From Streptomyces sp. NBC_00289 (GTDB lineage: Bacteria; Actinomycetota; Actinomycetes; Streptomycetales; Streptomycetaceae), in NCBI RefSeq assembly GCF_041435115.1, contig NZ_CP108046.1:4650001-4714000 (forward strand): a stretch of 64,000 bases of DNA, given 5' to 3'. The notes under the pieces are model-generated. The model made no database searches. It worked only from the letters and a program-made list of their open reading frames with translations, and was not told the origin of the DNA. Shown one piece after another: positions 44,799 through 54,399 of the stretch; position 1 is the stretch's first letter; every line of letters begins with the position of its first letter. The position numbers were made by a program, and so were the translations under genes.

Positions 44799-46538
44799 TC
44801 ACGAGTCGGACGGGCTCGGGTCGCCGCTGTCGTCGGGCGGCGGGGTCGAGCCCTGCGGATCGGTCGGGGCGGAGTCGGTGGGAGTCGGGTCCGGGGGCGG
44901 CGAGGACGGCGGGTCGCTCGGCGTGGGGTCCGTGGGCGCCGATGTCGTGGGGGTCGGGTCCGGGTCGGACGGGTGCGGGTCGCCGTGACCCGGGCCGGGG
45001 TGTCCCGGATGGCCGGGGTGGTTGCCGGGGGCGGAGGGGCTGGGCGCGGTGCCGTAGCCGTCGATGGAGACGACGGCGCCGGCGGGTGAGATCGCCACGC
45101 GCGCGCTCCAGTGGCCGGCCGGCTCGCGCAGATGGTCGACGTACACCTTGATCGTCAACGTCTCGCCCGGGTCGAGGGTTCCCGAGGACTGGCTCAGGTA
45201 GAGCCAGGGGGCGGCCGTCGTCGCGGACCAGCGGACCGGGGTCGAGCCGGTCGCGGCGAGGGTGACCAGCGTGGTGTCGCCGCTGTGGCCGGCCGACACC
45301 TCGAGGTGACCGGCGCCCTTGTGGCCGGCGCCGTTGACGCTGACGACCTCGACGGACACGTCGGGTGTGTCCTTTCCGGCGAAGCGGCCGCCGTGCCTGA
45401 TGCTGGCGTTTCCCGCGTTCTCGTAGCCGCCGGTCGCCGACTCGCCGTCGAGGCTGTCGGGGCCCTGCGCCTCGCTGGCGGTGGCCGGGTGCCCGTCCTG
45501 GCCGTCGCCGGCCGGCGCTCCCCGGTAGGCGGCCCACAGGGCGAGCACCGGGGCGGCGACGACGGTCGCGACGACCGTCGTCGTGACGGCACGCGCGCGT
45601 AGCCGCTCCTTCCGGGCGGCCCGGTCCTTGGGGTCCATCGGGAAACCGCGCCGGTCGAAGCGCGGGGCGGCGCTGCCTCGCGCGCGCGGGAGGTGCGCCA
45701 TGGCGACGTGCAGGGCCGCGCGGGGTGCCTCCAGGACGGGCAGCTCGGCGGGGGTGACGCCGGCGCCGGGCCAGCGGCCGGGGACCGCGCGCTCGGCGCA
45801 GCGGCGGCAGCGCGGGCAGTCGTCGACGTGCCGGACCAGTTCGCGGCGCACGGCTGTGCTGAGCACGAGCTGGTTGTCGCCGGTCAGGCGGGCCACGCCC
45901 GGGCAGGAGCCGGTCTCGACGACGGCGAGGGCGGCCCGGGTGCGCTCGACCTCGCAGGCGGCGGAGGCGAGCAGTTCGCGGGCGGCGGTGAGGTCGGTGC
46001 CGAGGACGGCGGCGACCTCGTGGGCGGCGAGGTGATGGCGCACCGCGAGTTCGAGTGCCTCGCGCTGTTCCGGGGTGGTGCCGGCCGCCTCCGGCCAGGC
46101 GAGCTGGGCGAGTTGGCCGCGGCGCTGCTCGTGGATCTCGGTGGAGACCGGCGGGGCGGCGGGCTGTGCGGACCGCTGCCGGTCGGGGCCGTGGCGACGG
46201 CCCGACGCGTGCGTGGCCTGACGTTTCTGCTTGGCCTCGGCCAGCTTGCGCAGACAGGCCCAGCGGGCCAGCGCGTACAGCCAGGCCCTGCGGTCACCGG
46301 CCGCTTCCGGGCCGCGGCGGCGCCCGGCGAGCGCGAGGACGTCTCCCAGGGCGGCGGTCGCCGCGTCGTGGTCGCACAGCACGGAAAGGCAGTAGGTGAA
46401 CAGGCCGTCCAGATACGGCTCGTAGCGCGCGGGCGGCCGCTGCGCGAGCGTGCGTGCGGCACCACGGTCACGCGCCTCCCGGTGCGCCCGGTGTGCGCCG
46501 GTGGTGCGGGTCGAGATCTCCGGACTGCTGCTCATCAT
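44799..46538 (-). CDS. sigma-70-like / zinc motif / membrane / BACON-like fusion protein
   Basis: A 579-residue multidomain protein. Residues about 35-205 resemble a degenerate ECF sigma factor: a region-2-like helix set (LFTYCLSVLCDHDAATAALGD) and a region-4-like end (TPEQREALELAVRHHLAAHEVAAVLGTD). Residues 237-247 (HVDDCPRCRRC) form an anti-sigma-type zinc motif. One membrane helix lies at about 318-340 (VTTTVVATVVAAPVLALWAA). Outside, a BACON-like beta domain (WSATTAAPWLYLSQSSGTLDPGETLTIKVYV) is followed by a long Pro/Asp/Ser tail. A sigma-like and an anti-sigma-like part in one membrane protein suggests a transmembrane regulator; it may not direct RNA polymerase. Confidence 0.75.
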   Translation of the reverse strand: MMSSSPEISTRTTGAHRAHREARDRGAARTLAQRPPARYEPYLDGLFTYCLSVLCDHDAATAALGDVLALAGRRRGPEAAGDRRAWLYALARWACLRKLAEAKQKRQATHASGRRHGPDRQRSAQPAAPPVSTEIHEQRRGQLAQLAWPEAAGTTPEQREALELAVRHHLAAHEVAAVLGTDLTAARELLASAACEVERTRAALAVVETGSCPGVARLTGDNQLVLSTAVRRELVRHVDDCPRCRRCAERAVPGRWPGAGVTPAELPVLEAPRAALHVAMAHLPRARGSAAPRFDRRGFPMDPKDRAARKERLRARAVTTTVVATVVAAPVLALWAAYRGAPAGDGQDGHPATASEAQGPDSLDGESATGGYENAGNASIRHGGRFAGKDTPDVSVEVVSVNGAGHKGAGHLEVSAGHSGDTTLVTLAATGSTPVRWSATTAAPWLYLSQSSGTLDPGETLTIKVYVDHLREPAGHWSARVAISPAGAVVSIDGYGTAPSPSAPGNHPGHPGHPGPGHGDPHPSDPDPTPTTSAPTDPTPSDPPSSPPPDPTPTDSAPTDPQGSTPPPDDSGDPSPSDS

Positions 46539-46777
46539 CCGTGGACCGTAGGCGGCGGGCGTTGGCCCCTTCCTCCCCCTTGAGCACTTTTAATTCGTAC
46601 GGGTGAAACGATCCCTCATAAGGGGACAGCAACCCGCGAGTCGATGGCTCGTTCGTGACGGCCGGTGGCCGGTTCGTACGGGGTGCCCGAAATGTCGACG
46701 GGGGTGGGACGTGCGCCGTCGGCGTCCCGGCGACCGGCCGCATCCGGGTTGTCAGTGGTGGCGGTTACGGTTCGTCC

Positions 46778-48187
46778 ATGGCTGCCCGCACGAAGACCAC
46801 CAAGGACCGGCCGTCCTACCGCTGCACGGAGTGCGGCTGGCAGACGGCCAAGTGGCTCGGCCGCTGCCCCGAGTGCCAGGCGTGGGGGACGGTCGAGGAG
46901 TACGGCGCGCCCGCTGTCCGCACGACGGCCCCGGGGCGTGTCACCACCTCGGCGGTGCCCATCGGACAGGTCGACGGCAGGCAGGCCACGGCCCGCCCCA
47001 CGGGCGTGCCCGAGCTGGACCGCGTGCTCGGCGGCGGACTGGTGCCCGGCGCCGTCGTCCTGCTCGCGGGCGAGCCGGGCGTCGGCAAGTCGACCCTCCT
47101 TCTCGACGTGGCGGCCAAGTCGGCGAGTGACGAACACCGCACGCTGTACGTCACCGGTGAGGAGTCGGCGAGTCAGGTGCGGCTGCGGGCCGACCGCATC
47201 AAGGCCATCGACGACCACCTCTATCTCGCCGCCGAGACCGATCTGGCCGCGGTCCTCGGGCACTTGGACGCGGTGAAGCCGTCCCTGCTGATCGTCGACT
47301 CCGTGCAGACCGTGGCCTCCCCGGAGATCGACGGGGCCCCGGGCGGCATGGCACAGGTGCGGGAGGTGGCCGGGGCCCTGATCCGGGCCTCCAAGGAACG
47401 CGGGATGTCGACCCTCCTGGTGGGCCATGTCACCAAGGACGGGGCAATCGCCGGACCCCGCCTCCTGGAACACCTGGTGGACGTCGTCCTGAGCTTCGAG
47501 GGCGACCGGCACGCGCGCCTCCGGCTCGTACGGGGTGTCAAGAACCGCTACGGCACCACGGACGAGGTCGGCTGCTTCGAACTGCACGACGAGGGCATCA
47601 CCGGCCTCGCCGACCCCAGCGGCCTGTTCCTGACCCGGCGGGCGGAACCGGTGCCGGGCACCTGCCTGACCGTCACCCTGGAGGGCCGCCGCCCCCTGGT
47701 GGCCGAAGTCCAGGCACTCACCGTCGACTCACAGATTCCCTCGCCCCGGCGGACCACGTCCGGCCTGGAGACGTCCCGCGTCTCGATGATGCTCGCCGTT
47801 CTCGAACAGCGCGGCAGGATCAGCGCCCTGGGCAAAAGGGACATCTACTCCGCGACGGTCGGCGGTGTGAAGTTGTCGGAGCCGGCCGCCGACCTCGCGA
47901 TCGCCCTCGCGCTGGCGTCGGCCGCGACCGACACCCCGCTGCCCAAGAACCTGGTCGCGATCGGCGAAGTGGGCCTCGCGGGCGAGGTCAGACGGGTTAC
48001 GGGCGTCCAGCGCCGGCTCGCCGAAGCACACCGTCTGGGCTTCACCCACGCCCTCGTACCGACCGATCCCGGCAAGATCCCGGCCGGTATGAAGGTCCAG
48101 GAAGTCGCGGACATGGGAGAGGCCCTGAGTGTCCTTCCACGGTCGCGTCGCAGAGAGGCCCCACGGGATGCCGAGGACCGCCGGTAG
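46778..48187 (+). CDS. radA: DNA repair protein RadA
   Basis: A 469-residue RecA-like helicase/branch-migration protein. It has an N-terminal zinc finger (CTECG, CPECQ; Cys16, 19, 30, 33), Walker [10 protein letters not shown], the RadA-specific [10 protein letters not shown] block, and a C-terminal Lon-like domain ([31 protein letters not shown]). ATG 46778 starts [14 protein letters not shown]. It is followed by disA with an 79-bp gap, the conserved radA-disA arrangement. Confidence 0.94.
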   Translation: MAARTKTTKDRPSYRCTECGWQTAKWLGRCPECQAWGTVEEYGAPAVRTTAPGRVTTSAVPIGQVDGRQATARPTGVPELDRVLGGGLVPGAVVLLAGEPGVGKSTLLLDVAAKSASDEHRTLYVTGEESASQVRLRADRIKAIDDHLYLAAETDLAAVLGHLDAVKPSLLIVDSVQTVASPEIDGAPGGMAQVREVAGALIRASKERGMSTLLVGHVTKDGAIAGPRLLEHLVDVVLSFEGDRHARLRLVRGVKNRYGTTDEVGCFELHDEGITGLADPSGLFLTRRAEPVPGTCLTVTLEGRRPLVAEVQALTVDSQIPSPRRTTSGLETSRVSMMLAVLEQRGRISALGKRDIYSATVGGVKLSEPAADLAIALALASAATDTPLPKNLVAIGEVGLAGEVRRVTGVQRRLAEAHRLGFTHALVPTDPGKIPAGMKVQEVADMGEALSVLPRSRRREAPRDAEDRR

Positions 48188-48266
48188 ACTTTGCCCAGGT
48201 CTCGCCCGTCCGTACGAACCACATGTGCGAAACGGAGCCCCCAGAACCTGCGACCGGAGGAGTGCA

Positions 48267-49391
48267 GTGGCAGCCAACGACCGGGCAGCAGCTCCCGGAA
48301 AATCCGGTGGGAGTTCCGGTGCCGATGGCCTGATGCGTGCCTCACTGAGTGCCGTGGCACCGGGCACGGCACTGCGTGACGGCCTCGAGCGGGTACTCCG
48401 CGGCAACACCGGCGGTCTCATCCTGCTCGGCTCCGACAAGACCGTCGAGTCCATGTGCACCGGTGGATTCGTCCTGGATGTCGAGTTCACCGCCACCCGC
48501 CTGCGTGAGCTGTGCAAGCTGGACGGCGGCATCGTGCTGTCCTCGGACCTGTCGACGATCCTGAGGGCCGGCGTGCAGCTGCTCCCGGACCCGACGATCC
48601 CCACCGAGGAGACCGGCACCCGGCACCGCACCGCGGACCGGGTCAGCAAGCAGGTCGGCTTCCCCGTCGTCTCCGTCTCCCAGTCCATGCGCCTCATCGC
48701 GCTGTACGTCGACGGGCAGCGCCGCGTCCTGGAGGACTCGGCGGCGATCCTGTCCCGGGCCAACCAGGCCCTCGCCACCCTGGAGCGCTACAAGCTCCGC
48801 CTCGACGAGGTCGCGGGCACGCTGTCGGCGCTGGAGATCGAGGACCTGGTCACCGTCCGGGACGTCTCCGCGGTCGCCCAGCGCCTGGAGATGGTGCGCC
48901 GCATCGCCACCGAAATCGCCGAATACGTGGTCGAACTGGGCACGGACGGCCGCCTTCTCGCCCTCCAGCTCGACGAGTTGATCGCCGGCGTCGAGCCCGA
49001 GCGTGAACTTGTCGTACGGGACTACGTCCCCGAACCCACCGCCAAGCGCTCCCGCACGGTCGACGAGGCCCTGTACGAGCTCAACGCCCTCGCGCACGCC
49101 GAGCTTCTCGAAATGCCCACGGTGGCCCGCGCGTTGGGCTACACCGGCTCTCCCGAGGCGCTCGACTCGGCGGTGTCCCCGCGGGGCTTCCGCCTGCTGG
49201 CGAAGGTGCCGCGGCTGCCGGGCGCGATCATCGACCGGCTCGTGGAGCACTTCGGCGGGCTGCAGAAACTGCTCGCCGCGAGCGTGGACGACCTCCAGAC
49301 GGTCGACGGCGTCGGCGAGGCCAGGGCGCGCAGTGTGCGCGAGGGGCTGTCGCGGCTGGCCGAGTCGTCGATCCTGGAGCGGTACGTCTAG
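48267..49391 (+). CDS. disA: diadenylate cyclase / DNA integrity scanning protein DisA
   Basis: Makes c-di-AMP from two ATP and scans DNA. The 374-residue protein has the DAC domain at the N-terminus, with [11 protein letters not shown] (DGG at 86-88, where many homologues have DGA) and GTRHRTADR (RHR at 119-121). A helical linker and a C-terminal helix-hairpin-helix domain ([39 protein letters not shown]) follow. GTG 48267 follows GGAGG. Adjacent to radA, whose product is reported to interact with DisA in Bacillus. Confidence 0.94.
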   Translation: MAANDRAAAPGKSGGSSGADGLMRASLSAVAPGTALRDGLERVLRGNTGGLILLGSDKTVESMCTGGFVLDVEFTATRLRELCKLDGGIVLSSDLSTILRAGVQLLPDPTIPTEETGTRHRTADRVSKQVGFPVVSVSQSMRLIALYVDGQRRVLEDSAAILSRANQALATLERYKLRLDEVAGTLSALEIEDLVTVRDVSAVAQRLEMVRRIATEIAEYVVELGTDGRLLALQLDELIAGVEPERELVVRDYVPEPTAKRSRTVDEALYELNALAHAELLEMPTVARALGYTGSPEALDSAVSPRGFRLLAKVPRLPGAIIDRLVEHFGGLQKLLAASVDDLQTVDGVGEARARSVREGLSRLAESSILERYV

Positions 49392-49610
49392 GAACGGGAG
49401 ACCCGGGCGCGGCCCAGGCCGTGCCCGACGATCGCGTCGGATCGGCGGGCGGCCTCCGGTGCCCCGCGCCGCAAGGCGGCCCGGAGGACGACCCGCGTAC
49501 CGGGCGTACTCGGGTCGTGCGACTACGCGGCGAGGTGCCGTGCCGGGCGTCGCGCGCCCGGCGGGGATGGCCGCCAGACACGGCCCTCGGGGCGCCCTGC
49601 GACAGGCTGC

Positions 49611-49675
49611 GGGGGCTCCTGGTCGTTCTTCCGAGGGCTCCTGCTCGTTCTTGCGGGGGCCGCTAGTCGTTCTGG
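49611..49675. repeat. tandem repeat, 3 copies of 22 bp, including a stop codon
   Basis: Copies at 49611-49632, 49633-49654 and 49655-49675 share GGGGGCTCCTGGTCGTTCTT. The third copy contains the stop and last codons of the minus-strand gene beginning at 49663. Confidence 0.85.
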
Positions 49676-50508
49676 AGCACGAACGACGTCTGGGTCTTGG
49701 CGAAGGCGGGCGCCTTCGCCTCGACCAGGTAGGTGCCCGCTCCGGCCGATCCGGCCGGCGGCGTCGCGCACTCGGGAGCGCTCGGCTTGCGGTCCCACTT
49801 CACGGTGTACGTGATGCTGCTGCCGGCGGGCACCCGGAACACCAGACCGCCGGAGACCTTCGGGCAGTCGGCGGAGGACCAGTAGTCGTCGTCGGTGCCC
49901 GCCTGCGTGATCGTCAACACCGCGGTCTTCGGGCCGAGATCGACCTTGCAGTCGCTCGCGGCGGAGTTCTTGGCGGTCAGTTCGAAAGCGGGCGTCTGTC
50001 CGGGCGCGTACGCGTTCTTCACGCTGCGCAGGGTCAAGGTGACGTTGCTCGCGGTGCAGTTGGGCAGGGGGGAGCCGGCCGGAAGCGTGTCGCCGGTCCC
50101 TACGCCGCCGCCCGTACCGCCCGCCGAACCGCCACCGGCACCGCCGTCCGCGCTGCCCGCACCGCCGGAGTCACCGGAGCCGCCGGAGTCCGCGCCCGAG
50201 GTCGCGCCGGACCCCGAACCGTCGCCGGTTCCGGAGCCCGATCCGTTGGAGGCCCCGCCGCTCGACTCGTCGCGCCCGCCCGGGGCTTGGCTGATCGCCG
50301 GTCCGGAGTCGGAGGGTCCCGCGGTGATCGTGGGCGCGGGGTTCTTCCCGTTGGAGCCGTCCGCGCCGTTGTCGCCGCCTCCGCCGCCCGTGGTCACGAT
50401 CCAGGCGATCAACAGCGTCAACAGGGCGAGTACGGACAGCAGTACGGCCCTCCGTCGCCAGTAGATGGTGGAGGGAAGCGGCCCGACCGGATTGCGCAGA
50501 GATCCCAC
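49663..50508 (-). CDS. membrane-anchored hypothetical protein with low-complexity linker
   Basis: A 281-residue protein with a short cytoplasmic N-terminus, one membrane helix (AVLLSVLALLTLLIAWIVTTG) and a Gly/Ser/Ala/Asp linker of about 110 residues. The external domain of about 130 residues contains four cysteines (LPNCTASNVTLTLRSVKNAY, ASDCKVDLGPKTAVLTI, SSADCPKVSGG, APECATPP). The fold is probably a beta-sandwich, resembling DUF4232-type proteins. GTG 50508 is tentative, as no ribosome-binding site is obvious. Its stop is included in the third copy of a 22-bp tandem repeat. Confidence 0.68.
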   Translation of the reverse strand: MGSLRNPVGPLPSTIYWRRRAVLLSVLALLTLLIAWIVTTGGGGGDNGADGSNGKNPAPTITAGPSDSGPAISQAPGGRDESSGGASNGSGSGTGDGSGSGATSGADSGGSGDSGGAGSADGGAGGGSAGGTGGGVGTGDTLPAGSPLPNCTASNVTLTLRSVKNAYAPGQTPAFELTAKNSAASDCKVDLGPKTAVLTITQAGTDDDYWSSADCPKVSGGLVFRVPAGSSITYTVKWDRKPSAPECATPPAGSAGAGTYLVEAKAPAFAKTQTSFVLQND

Positions 50509-50974
50509 GGCGCAAACTGTACGAGAGATCGCCACGTTCGCTTGCCCCACCCGCCGCCCCGGGCCACAACTTTTCCGGATCATCATTCCGGTCGCGGCCG
50601 CCTCGCCCTCGGCTTTCGCCGGGCCGGGCACCCGGAGATCGCGGGGTGTGACGACAACGACCGATCACTTACGGTGCGTAACCACGAGGTGCGGGGCAAT
50701 GAGCCCCGCTGTGGTCGTGCCGGTCTTCCGCACGACCCCCCAACGTGGGTACGCCACCAGGCCGACGTGGACACAGCCCGCCTGTCACCACCCGCCACCA
50801 CGCCCGGCGTTCCCCGCCCGCCGGGCGGACCCGTGCGTTCGCGACCGTGTCCCTCGTGGCGCTTCGCCTCTGGCCATGGGTGTGGCTTCCGGTGAGGGTG
50901 TCCGGCAGCCGGGCGACGTCCTGGGGTGGCGCTGCCCCCGACCGGCGGCCCACCCATGGCAGGATCAAAGGGCC
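50509..50974. other. intergenic region between the hypothetical protein gene and mutY
   Basis: 466 bp between divergent genes. The mutY frame is open through much of it, but there is no conserved sequence before ATG 50975. I see no RNA gene or hairpin of note. Confidence 0.45.
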
Positions 50975-51910
50975 ATGACTGCGCCCACGAAGCCCCCGCA
51001 CAGCGCCTCCTCCGGGACCGCGTCCGACCGCGTCCCCGGCGAGTCGCTCCACTCCCCCGTCATCGACTGGTTCGACACGCACGCCCGTGACCTGCCGTGG
51101 CGGCAGGCCGAGGCCGGGCCGTGGGGGGTGATGGTCAGCGAGTTCATGCTCCAGCAGACGCCGGTGAGCCGGGTCCTGCCCGTCTACGAGCAGTGGCTGG
51201 CCCGCTGGCCCCGCCCCGCCGACCTGGCCGCGGACGCCCCCGGCGAGGCCGTCCGCGCCTGGGGCCGGCTCGGCTACCCGCGCCGCGCGCTGCGGCTGCA
51301 CGGCGCCGCCGTGGCCATAACGGAACGGCACGGCGGCGACGTACCGACCGATCACGCCCAGCTCCTCGCGCTGCCCGGCATCGGCGAGTACACGGCCGCG
51401 GCCGTCGCCTCCTTCGCCTACGGACAGCGGCACGCCGTCCTGGACACCAACGTCCGCCGGGTGTTCGCGCGTGCCGTGACCGGCGTCCAGTACCCGCCGA
51501 ACGCGACCACGGCCGCCGAACGCAGGCTGGCACGCGAGCTGTTGCCGCGCGACGAGGTGACCGCCGCCCGCTGGGCCGCGGCCTCCATGGAGCTCGGCGC
51601 GCTGGTGTGCACGGCCAGGAACGAGACCTGTCACCGCTGCCCGATCGCCGCGCAGTGCGCGTGGCAGCTGGCGGGCAAGCCGGAGCACGACGGGCCGCCG
51701 CGGCGCGGACAGACGTACGCGGGCACGGACCGCCAGGTCCGCGGGAAGCTGCTGGCCGTACTGCGGGAGGCGCATGCGCCCGTCCCGCAGGCGGCGCTCG
51801 ACCGGGTGTGGCACGAGCCGGTGCAGCGCGCCCGGGCGCTGGACGGCCTTGTCGCGGACGGTCTGGTGGAGCCGTTGCCCGATGGTCTGTATCGGTTGCC
51901 GCACGCCTGA
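50975..51910 (+). CDS. mutY: A/G-specific adenine glycosylase
   Basis: Removes adenine opposite 8-oxoguanine. The 311-residue protein has the catalytic Glu in VSEFMLQQTPVSRV and the helix-hairpin-helix/Asp motif LPGIGEYTAAAVASFAYG followed by VLDTNVRRVFARA. The iron-sulfur motif is CTARNETCHRCPIAAQC (C-x6-C-x2-C-x5-C). It is shorter than E. coli MutY (about 350), with a reduced C-terminal region instead of a full NUDIX-like 8-oxoG-recognition domain. ATG 50975 (MTAPTKPPHS) has only a weak ribosome-binding site. Confidence 0.93.
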   Translation: MTAPTKPPHSASSGTASDRVPGESLHSPVIDWFDTHARDLPWRQAEAGPWGVMVSEFMLQQTPVSRVLPVYEQWLARWPRPADLAADAPGEAVRAWGRLGYPRRALRLHGAAVAITERHGGDVPTDHAQLLALPGIGEYTAAAVASFAYGQRHAVLDTNVRRVFARAVTGVQYPPNATTAAERRLARELLPRDEVTAARWAAASMELGALVCTARNETCHRCPIAAQCAWQLAGKPEHDGPPRRGQTYAGTDRQVRGKLLAVLREAHAPVPQAALDRVWHEPVQRARALDGLVADGLVEPLPDGLYRLPHA

Positions 51911-52158
51911 CACACATCCGTCCGCGCCCGACCATCGGTCAAATCGCCCTATACCTGGCCCATTCGGTGCGCCTGCTTACCCCGTTCCTACTTCCGTTAC
52001 ACAACCGACGGACAGCCGAGTGCTAGCCGCGCGCTGCTTCGGACAGCCCCGTGACAACCCCTCCGTAACTTCATCTGCGTACCGCGGGGACAAGCGGGAC
52101 GCAGGCAATGGAGAACCGGCAGCAGGCAGGTCGGAAACGGGGATGGAGGCGGTTGATC

Positions 52159-52698
52159 ATGGCGCAGGGCGAGGTGCTCGAATTCGAGGAGTACGTCCGC
52201 ACCCGGCAGGACGCGCTGCTGCGCAGCGCCCGTCGGCTGGTCCCGGATCCGGTCGACGCCCAGGACCTGCTGCAGACGGCTCTCGTCCGGACGTACGGCC
52301 GCTGGGACGGCATCGCCGACAAGCGGCTCGCGGACGCCTACCTCCGCCGGGTCATGATCAACACGCGGACCGAGTGGTGGCGGGCACGGAAGCTGGAGGA
52401 GGTCCCCACCGAGCAGCTCCCGGACGCGTCCGTCGACGACTCCACCGAGCAGCACGCGGACCGCGCCCTGCTGATGGACATCCTGAAGGTGCTGGCTCCC
52501 AAGCAGCGCAGCGTCGTCGTCCTGCGACACTGGGAGCAGATGTCCACGGAGGAGACGGCCGCCGCACTCGGCATGTCGGCCGGAACGGTCAAGAGCACGC
52601 TGCACCGGGCGCTCGCCCGGCTCCGCGAGGAGCTGGAGAGCCGCGATCTGGACGCACGCGCGCTGGAGCGTGAGGAGCGGGAGCGTTGCGCGGCCTAG
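52159..52698 (+). CDS. sigE: ECF sigma factor SigE (cell-envelope stress)
   Basis: A 179-residue ECF sigma factor. Region 2 is FEEYVRTRQDALLRSARRLVPDPVDAQDLLQTALVRTYGRW and region 4 is LAPKQRSVVVLRHWEQMSTEETAAALGMSAGTVKSTLH. In S. coelicolor sigma-E directs genes for cell-wall integrity and is switched on by the CseB/CseC pair. ATG 52159 follows GGAGG nine bases upstream. The downstream order cseA-cseB-cseC makes the identification firm. Confidence 0.93.
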   Translation: MAQGEVLEFEEYVRTRQDALLRSARRLVPDPVDAQDLLQTALVRTYGRWDGIADKRLADAYLRRVMINTRTEWWRARKLEEVPTEQLPDASVDDSTEQHADRALLMDILKVLAPKQRSVVVLRHWEQMSTEETAAALGMSAGTVKSTLHRALARLREELESRDLDARALEREERERCAA

Positions 52699-53402
52699 GC
52701 ACGAGGGCCGGGGGTGACGGGCGAGCGGACGGGTTTCCGGAGAACGGAGCACCCGTCCGGCCCGGGCCCCCACCGGCTCGAGGGACCTTGCAGGCGGCGA
52801 TCACGGCAGTGGCCGTGCTCGCCGCCCTCGCCCTTTTCGTCTCGGCCTGCGCCACCGGTGGCACCGGCGCGCGCGACGAGGGTCCTGCCCACTCGGACGT
52901 CGTCGGGGGCGGCGCGGCCTCGGCCTCACCCGTGGTGAGTCCCAGCAGGACCGCCGACCGCGTCGACGCGGTCAGGCTCGTCAAGGGTGACCCGGCGGTC
53001 TCGGCGGAGGTCAAGCGTGAGCTGAAACCGTGTGTCGCCGACGAGTACCCCGTCGACGTGTCGTACGGCGACCTGACCGGATCCTCGGCGGACGACGTCG
53101 TGGTCAACGTCCTGACCTGCGGTGACGCGGTCGGAGTCGGCTCGTACGTGTATCGCGAGGTGGCCGGCCGGTACGAGAACGTGTTCCGGGCCGAGGAGCC
53201 CCCGGTCTACGCCGAGATAGACCGCGGCGACCTGGTGGTGACCAAGCAGGTGTACGAGAAGGGCGACCCGGTGTCGAGTCCGTCCGGTGAGAACGTGATC
53301 ACGTACCGCTGGGGCTCGGACCGGTTCGCCGAGGCGTACCGCACACACAACGACTACAGCAACGCCGTCGGGAACGAACCCACGGTGGATCCGGACGACT
53401 GA
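52686..53402 (+). CDS. cseA: lipoprotein CseA
   Basis: A 238-residue lipoprotein reported to modulate CseC signalling negatively. The lipobox is LFVSAC, preceded by the hydrophobic stretch ITAVAVLAALA. The extracytoplasmic domain contains DRVDAVRLVKGDPAVSAEVK and SGENVITYRWGSDRF. Start uncertain: TTG 52686 gives an unusually long n-region of about 35 residues and overlaps sigE by 13 bp. TTG 52788, with GAGGGA upstream, starts at the hydrophobic core but lacks positive charges. With the second start, the hairpin at 52726-52759 would be intergenic. Confidence 0.85.
   Translation: MRGLGTRAGGDGRADGFPENGAPVRPGPPPARGTLQAAITAVAVLAALALFVSACATGGTGARDEGPAHSDVVGGGAASASPVVSPSRTADRVDAVRLVKGDPAVSAEVKRELKPCVADEYPVDVSYGDLTGSSADDVVVNVLTCGDAVGVGSYVYREVAGRYENVFRAEEPPVYAEIDRGDLVVTKQVYEKGDPVSSPSGENVITYRWGSDRFAEAYRTHNDYSNAVGNEPTVDPDD
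52726..52759 (+). terminator. hairpin between sigE and cseA (partial terminator)
   Basis: Nine-base-pair stem CGGACGGGT (52726-52734) with its complement at 52751-52759, containing an inner TCCG/CGGA stem. It lies 28 bp after the sigE stop. In S. coelicolor most sigE transcripts are reported to end just after sigE, which this could explain. Confidence 0.6.
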
Positions 53403-53433
53403 GCACCGAGCACCCGCCCCAAGGCTTGCGGGC

Positions 53434-53504
53434 CTCGCGGACTTTGCGGACCTTACCGACCTTGGGGACCTTGCGGATGCGGTGCGTTCCGCGAAGTCCG
53501 CGAG
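53434..53504 (+). repeat. inverted repeat enclosing short direct repeats, cseA-cseB gap
   Basis: CTCGCGGACTTTGCGG (53434-53449) pairs with 53489-53504 at 15 of 16 positions, the remaining pair being G-U. Inside lie degenerate 9-bp repeats of GCGGACCTT type (53446-53476). It begins 31 bp beyond the cseA stop and may act as a processing site or partial terminator. Confidence 0.65.
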
Positions 53505-53679
53505 TTCCACGAATCTCCGGCAGAGTGAACCGACCGGGCGGCCCGGAACGATCCTTCAGTGAGCGGTCGGCCTTTTCACGGGGGCACCGGTCCGCAGGGC
53601 CGGCGTTCACGAGCTCGCATATGGGCGAGTTCACACGAGACCGTGAGCGACGGCAGAAACGAGAGGCGAGAGCAGCGGC

Positions 53680-54384
53680 ATGGCAGACCAGACCCACGTC
53701 CTTTTCGTCGAGGACGACGACGTCATCCGCGAGGCCACCCAACTCGCGCTGGAGCGGGACGGCTTCGCGGTCACCGCCATGCCCGACGGACTGTCGGGCC
53801 TGGAGGCCTTTCGCGCGGACCGCCCCGACATCGCCCTCCTGGACGTCATGGTCCCCGGGCTCGACGGGGTCAGCCTGTGCCGCCGTATCCGGGACGAGTC
53901 GACGGTTCCGGTGATCATGCTGTCGGCGCGCGCCGACTCGATCGACGTGGTGCTGGGCCTGGAGGCCGGCGCCGACGACTACGTGACCAAGCCGTTCGAC
54001 GGTGCCGTCCTGGTCGCCCGGATCCGCGCGGTGCTGCGCCGCTTCGGCCACGCGAGCGGCGGCGACCGGGCGGAGGAGGCGGACTCCGCCGCGGACGGGG
54101 GCGTGCTCAGCTTCGGCGAGCTGGAGATCGACACCGAGGGCATGGAGGTGCGCCGGGCCGGCCTGCAGGTGGCCCTGACGCCGACCGAGATGCGGCTGCT
54201 GCTGGAGTTCTCCTCCGCGCCGGGCACGGTCCTCTCGCGCGACAAACTTCTCGAGCGCGTGTGGGACTACGGCTGGGGCGGGGACACGCGCGTGGTCGAC
54301 GTCCATGTGCAGCGCCTGCGTACGAAGATCGGCCAGGACCGGATCGAGACGGTCCGCGGCTTCGGCTACAAGTTGAAGGCCTGA
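53680..54384 (+). CDS. cseB: response regulator CseB
   Basis: A 234-residue OmpR/PhoB-type response regulator that activates sigE transcription. Receiver domain: acidic pocket FVEDDDVIRE, phosphorylation Asp in DIALLDVMVPGLDG, Thr/Ser in IMLSARAD and Lys in DYVTKPFDG. The C-terminal winged helix is VALTPTEMRLLLEFSSAPGTVLSRDKLLERVW. ATG 53680 follows a purine-rich GAGAGC sequence. It lies 15 bp upstream of cseC. Confidence 0.93.
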   Translation: MADQTHVLFVEDDDVIREATQLALERDGFAVTAMPDGLSGLEAFRADRPDIALLDVMVPGLDGVSLCRRIRDESTVPVIMLSARADSIDVVLGLEAGADDYVTKPFDGAVLVARIRAVLRRFGHASGGDRAEEADSAADGGVLSFGELEIDTEGMEVRRAGLQVALTPTEMRLLLEFSSAPGTVLSRDKLLERVWDYGWGGDTRVVDVHVQRLRTKIGQDRIETVRGFGYKLKA

Positions 54385-54399
54385 GCAGGGGATCAGAGT

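Noticed and set aside
52108..52158. Upstream start of SigE at 52108
   Set aside because: The extra residues are non-conserved, and a good GGAGG precedes ATG 52159.
51911..52158. CseB binding site upstream of sigE
   Set aside because: Short similar words (CCGTTAC, CCGTAAC) occur, but I cannot distinguish an operator from chance.
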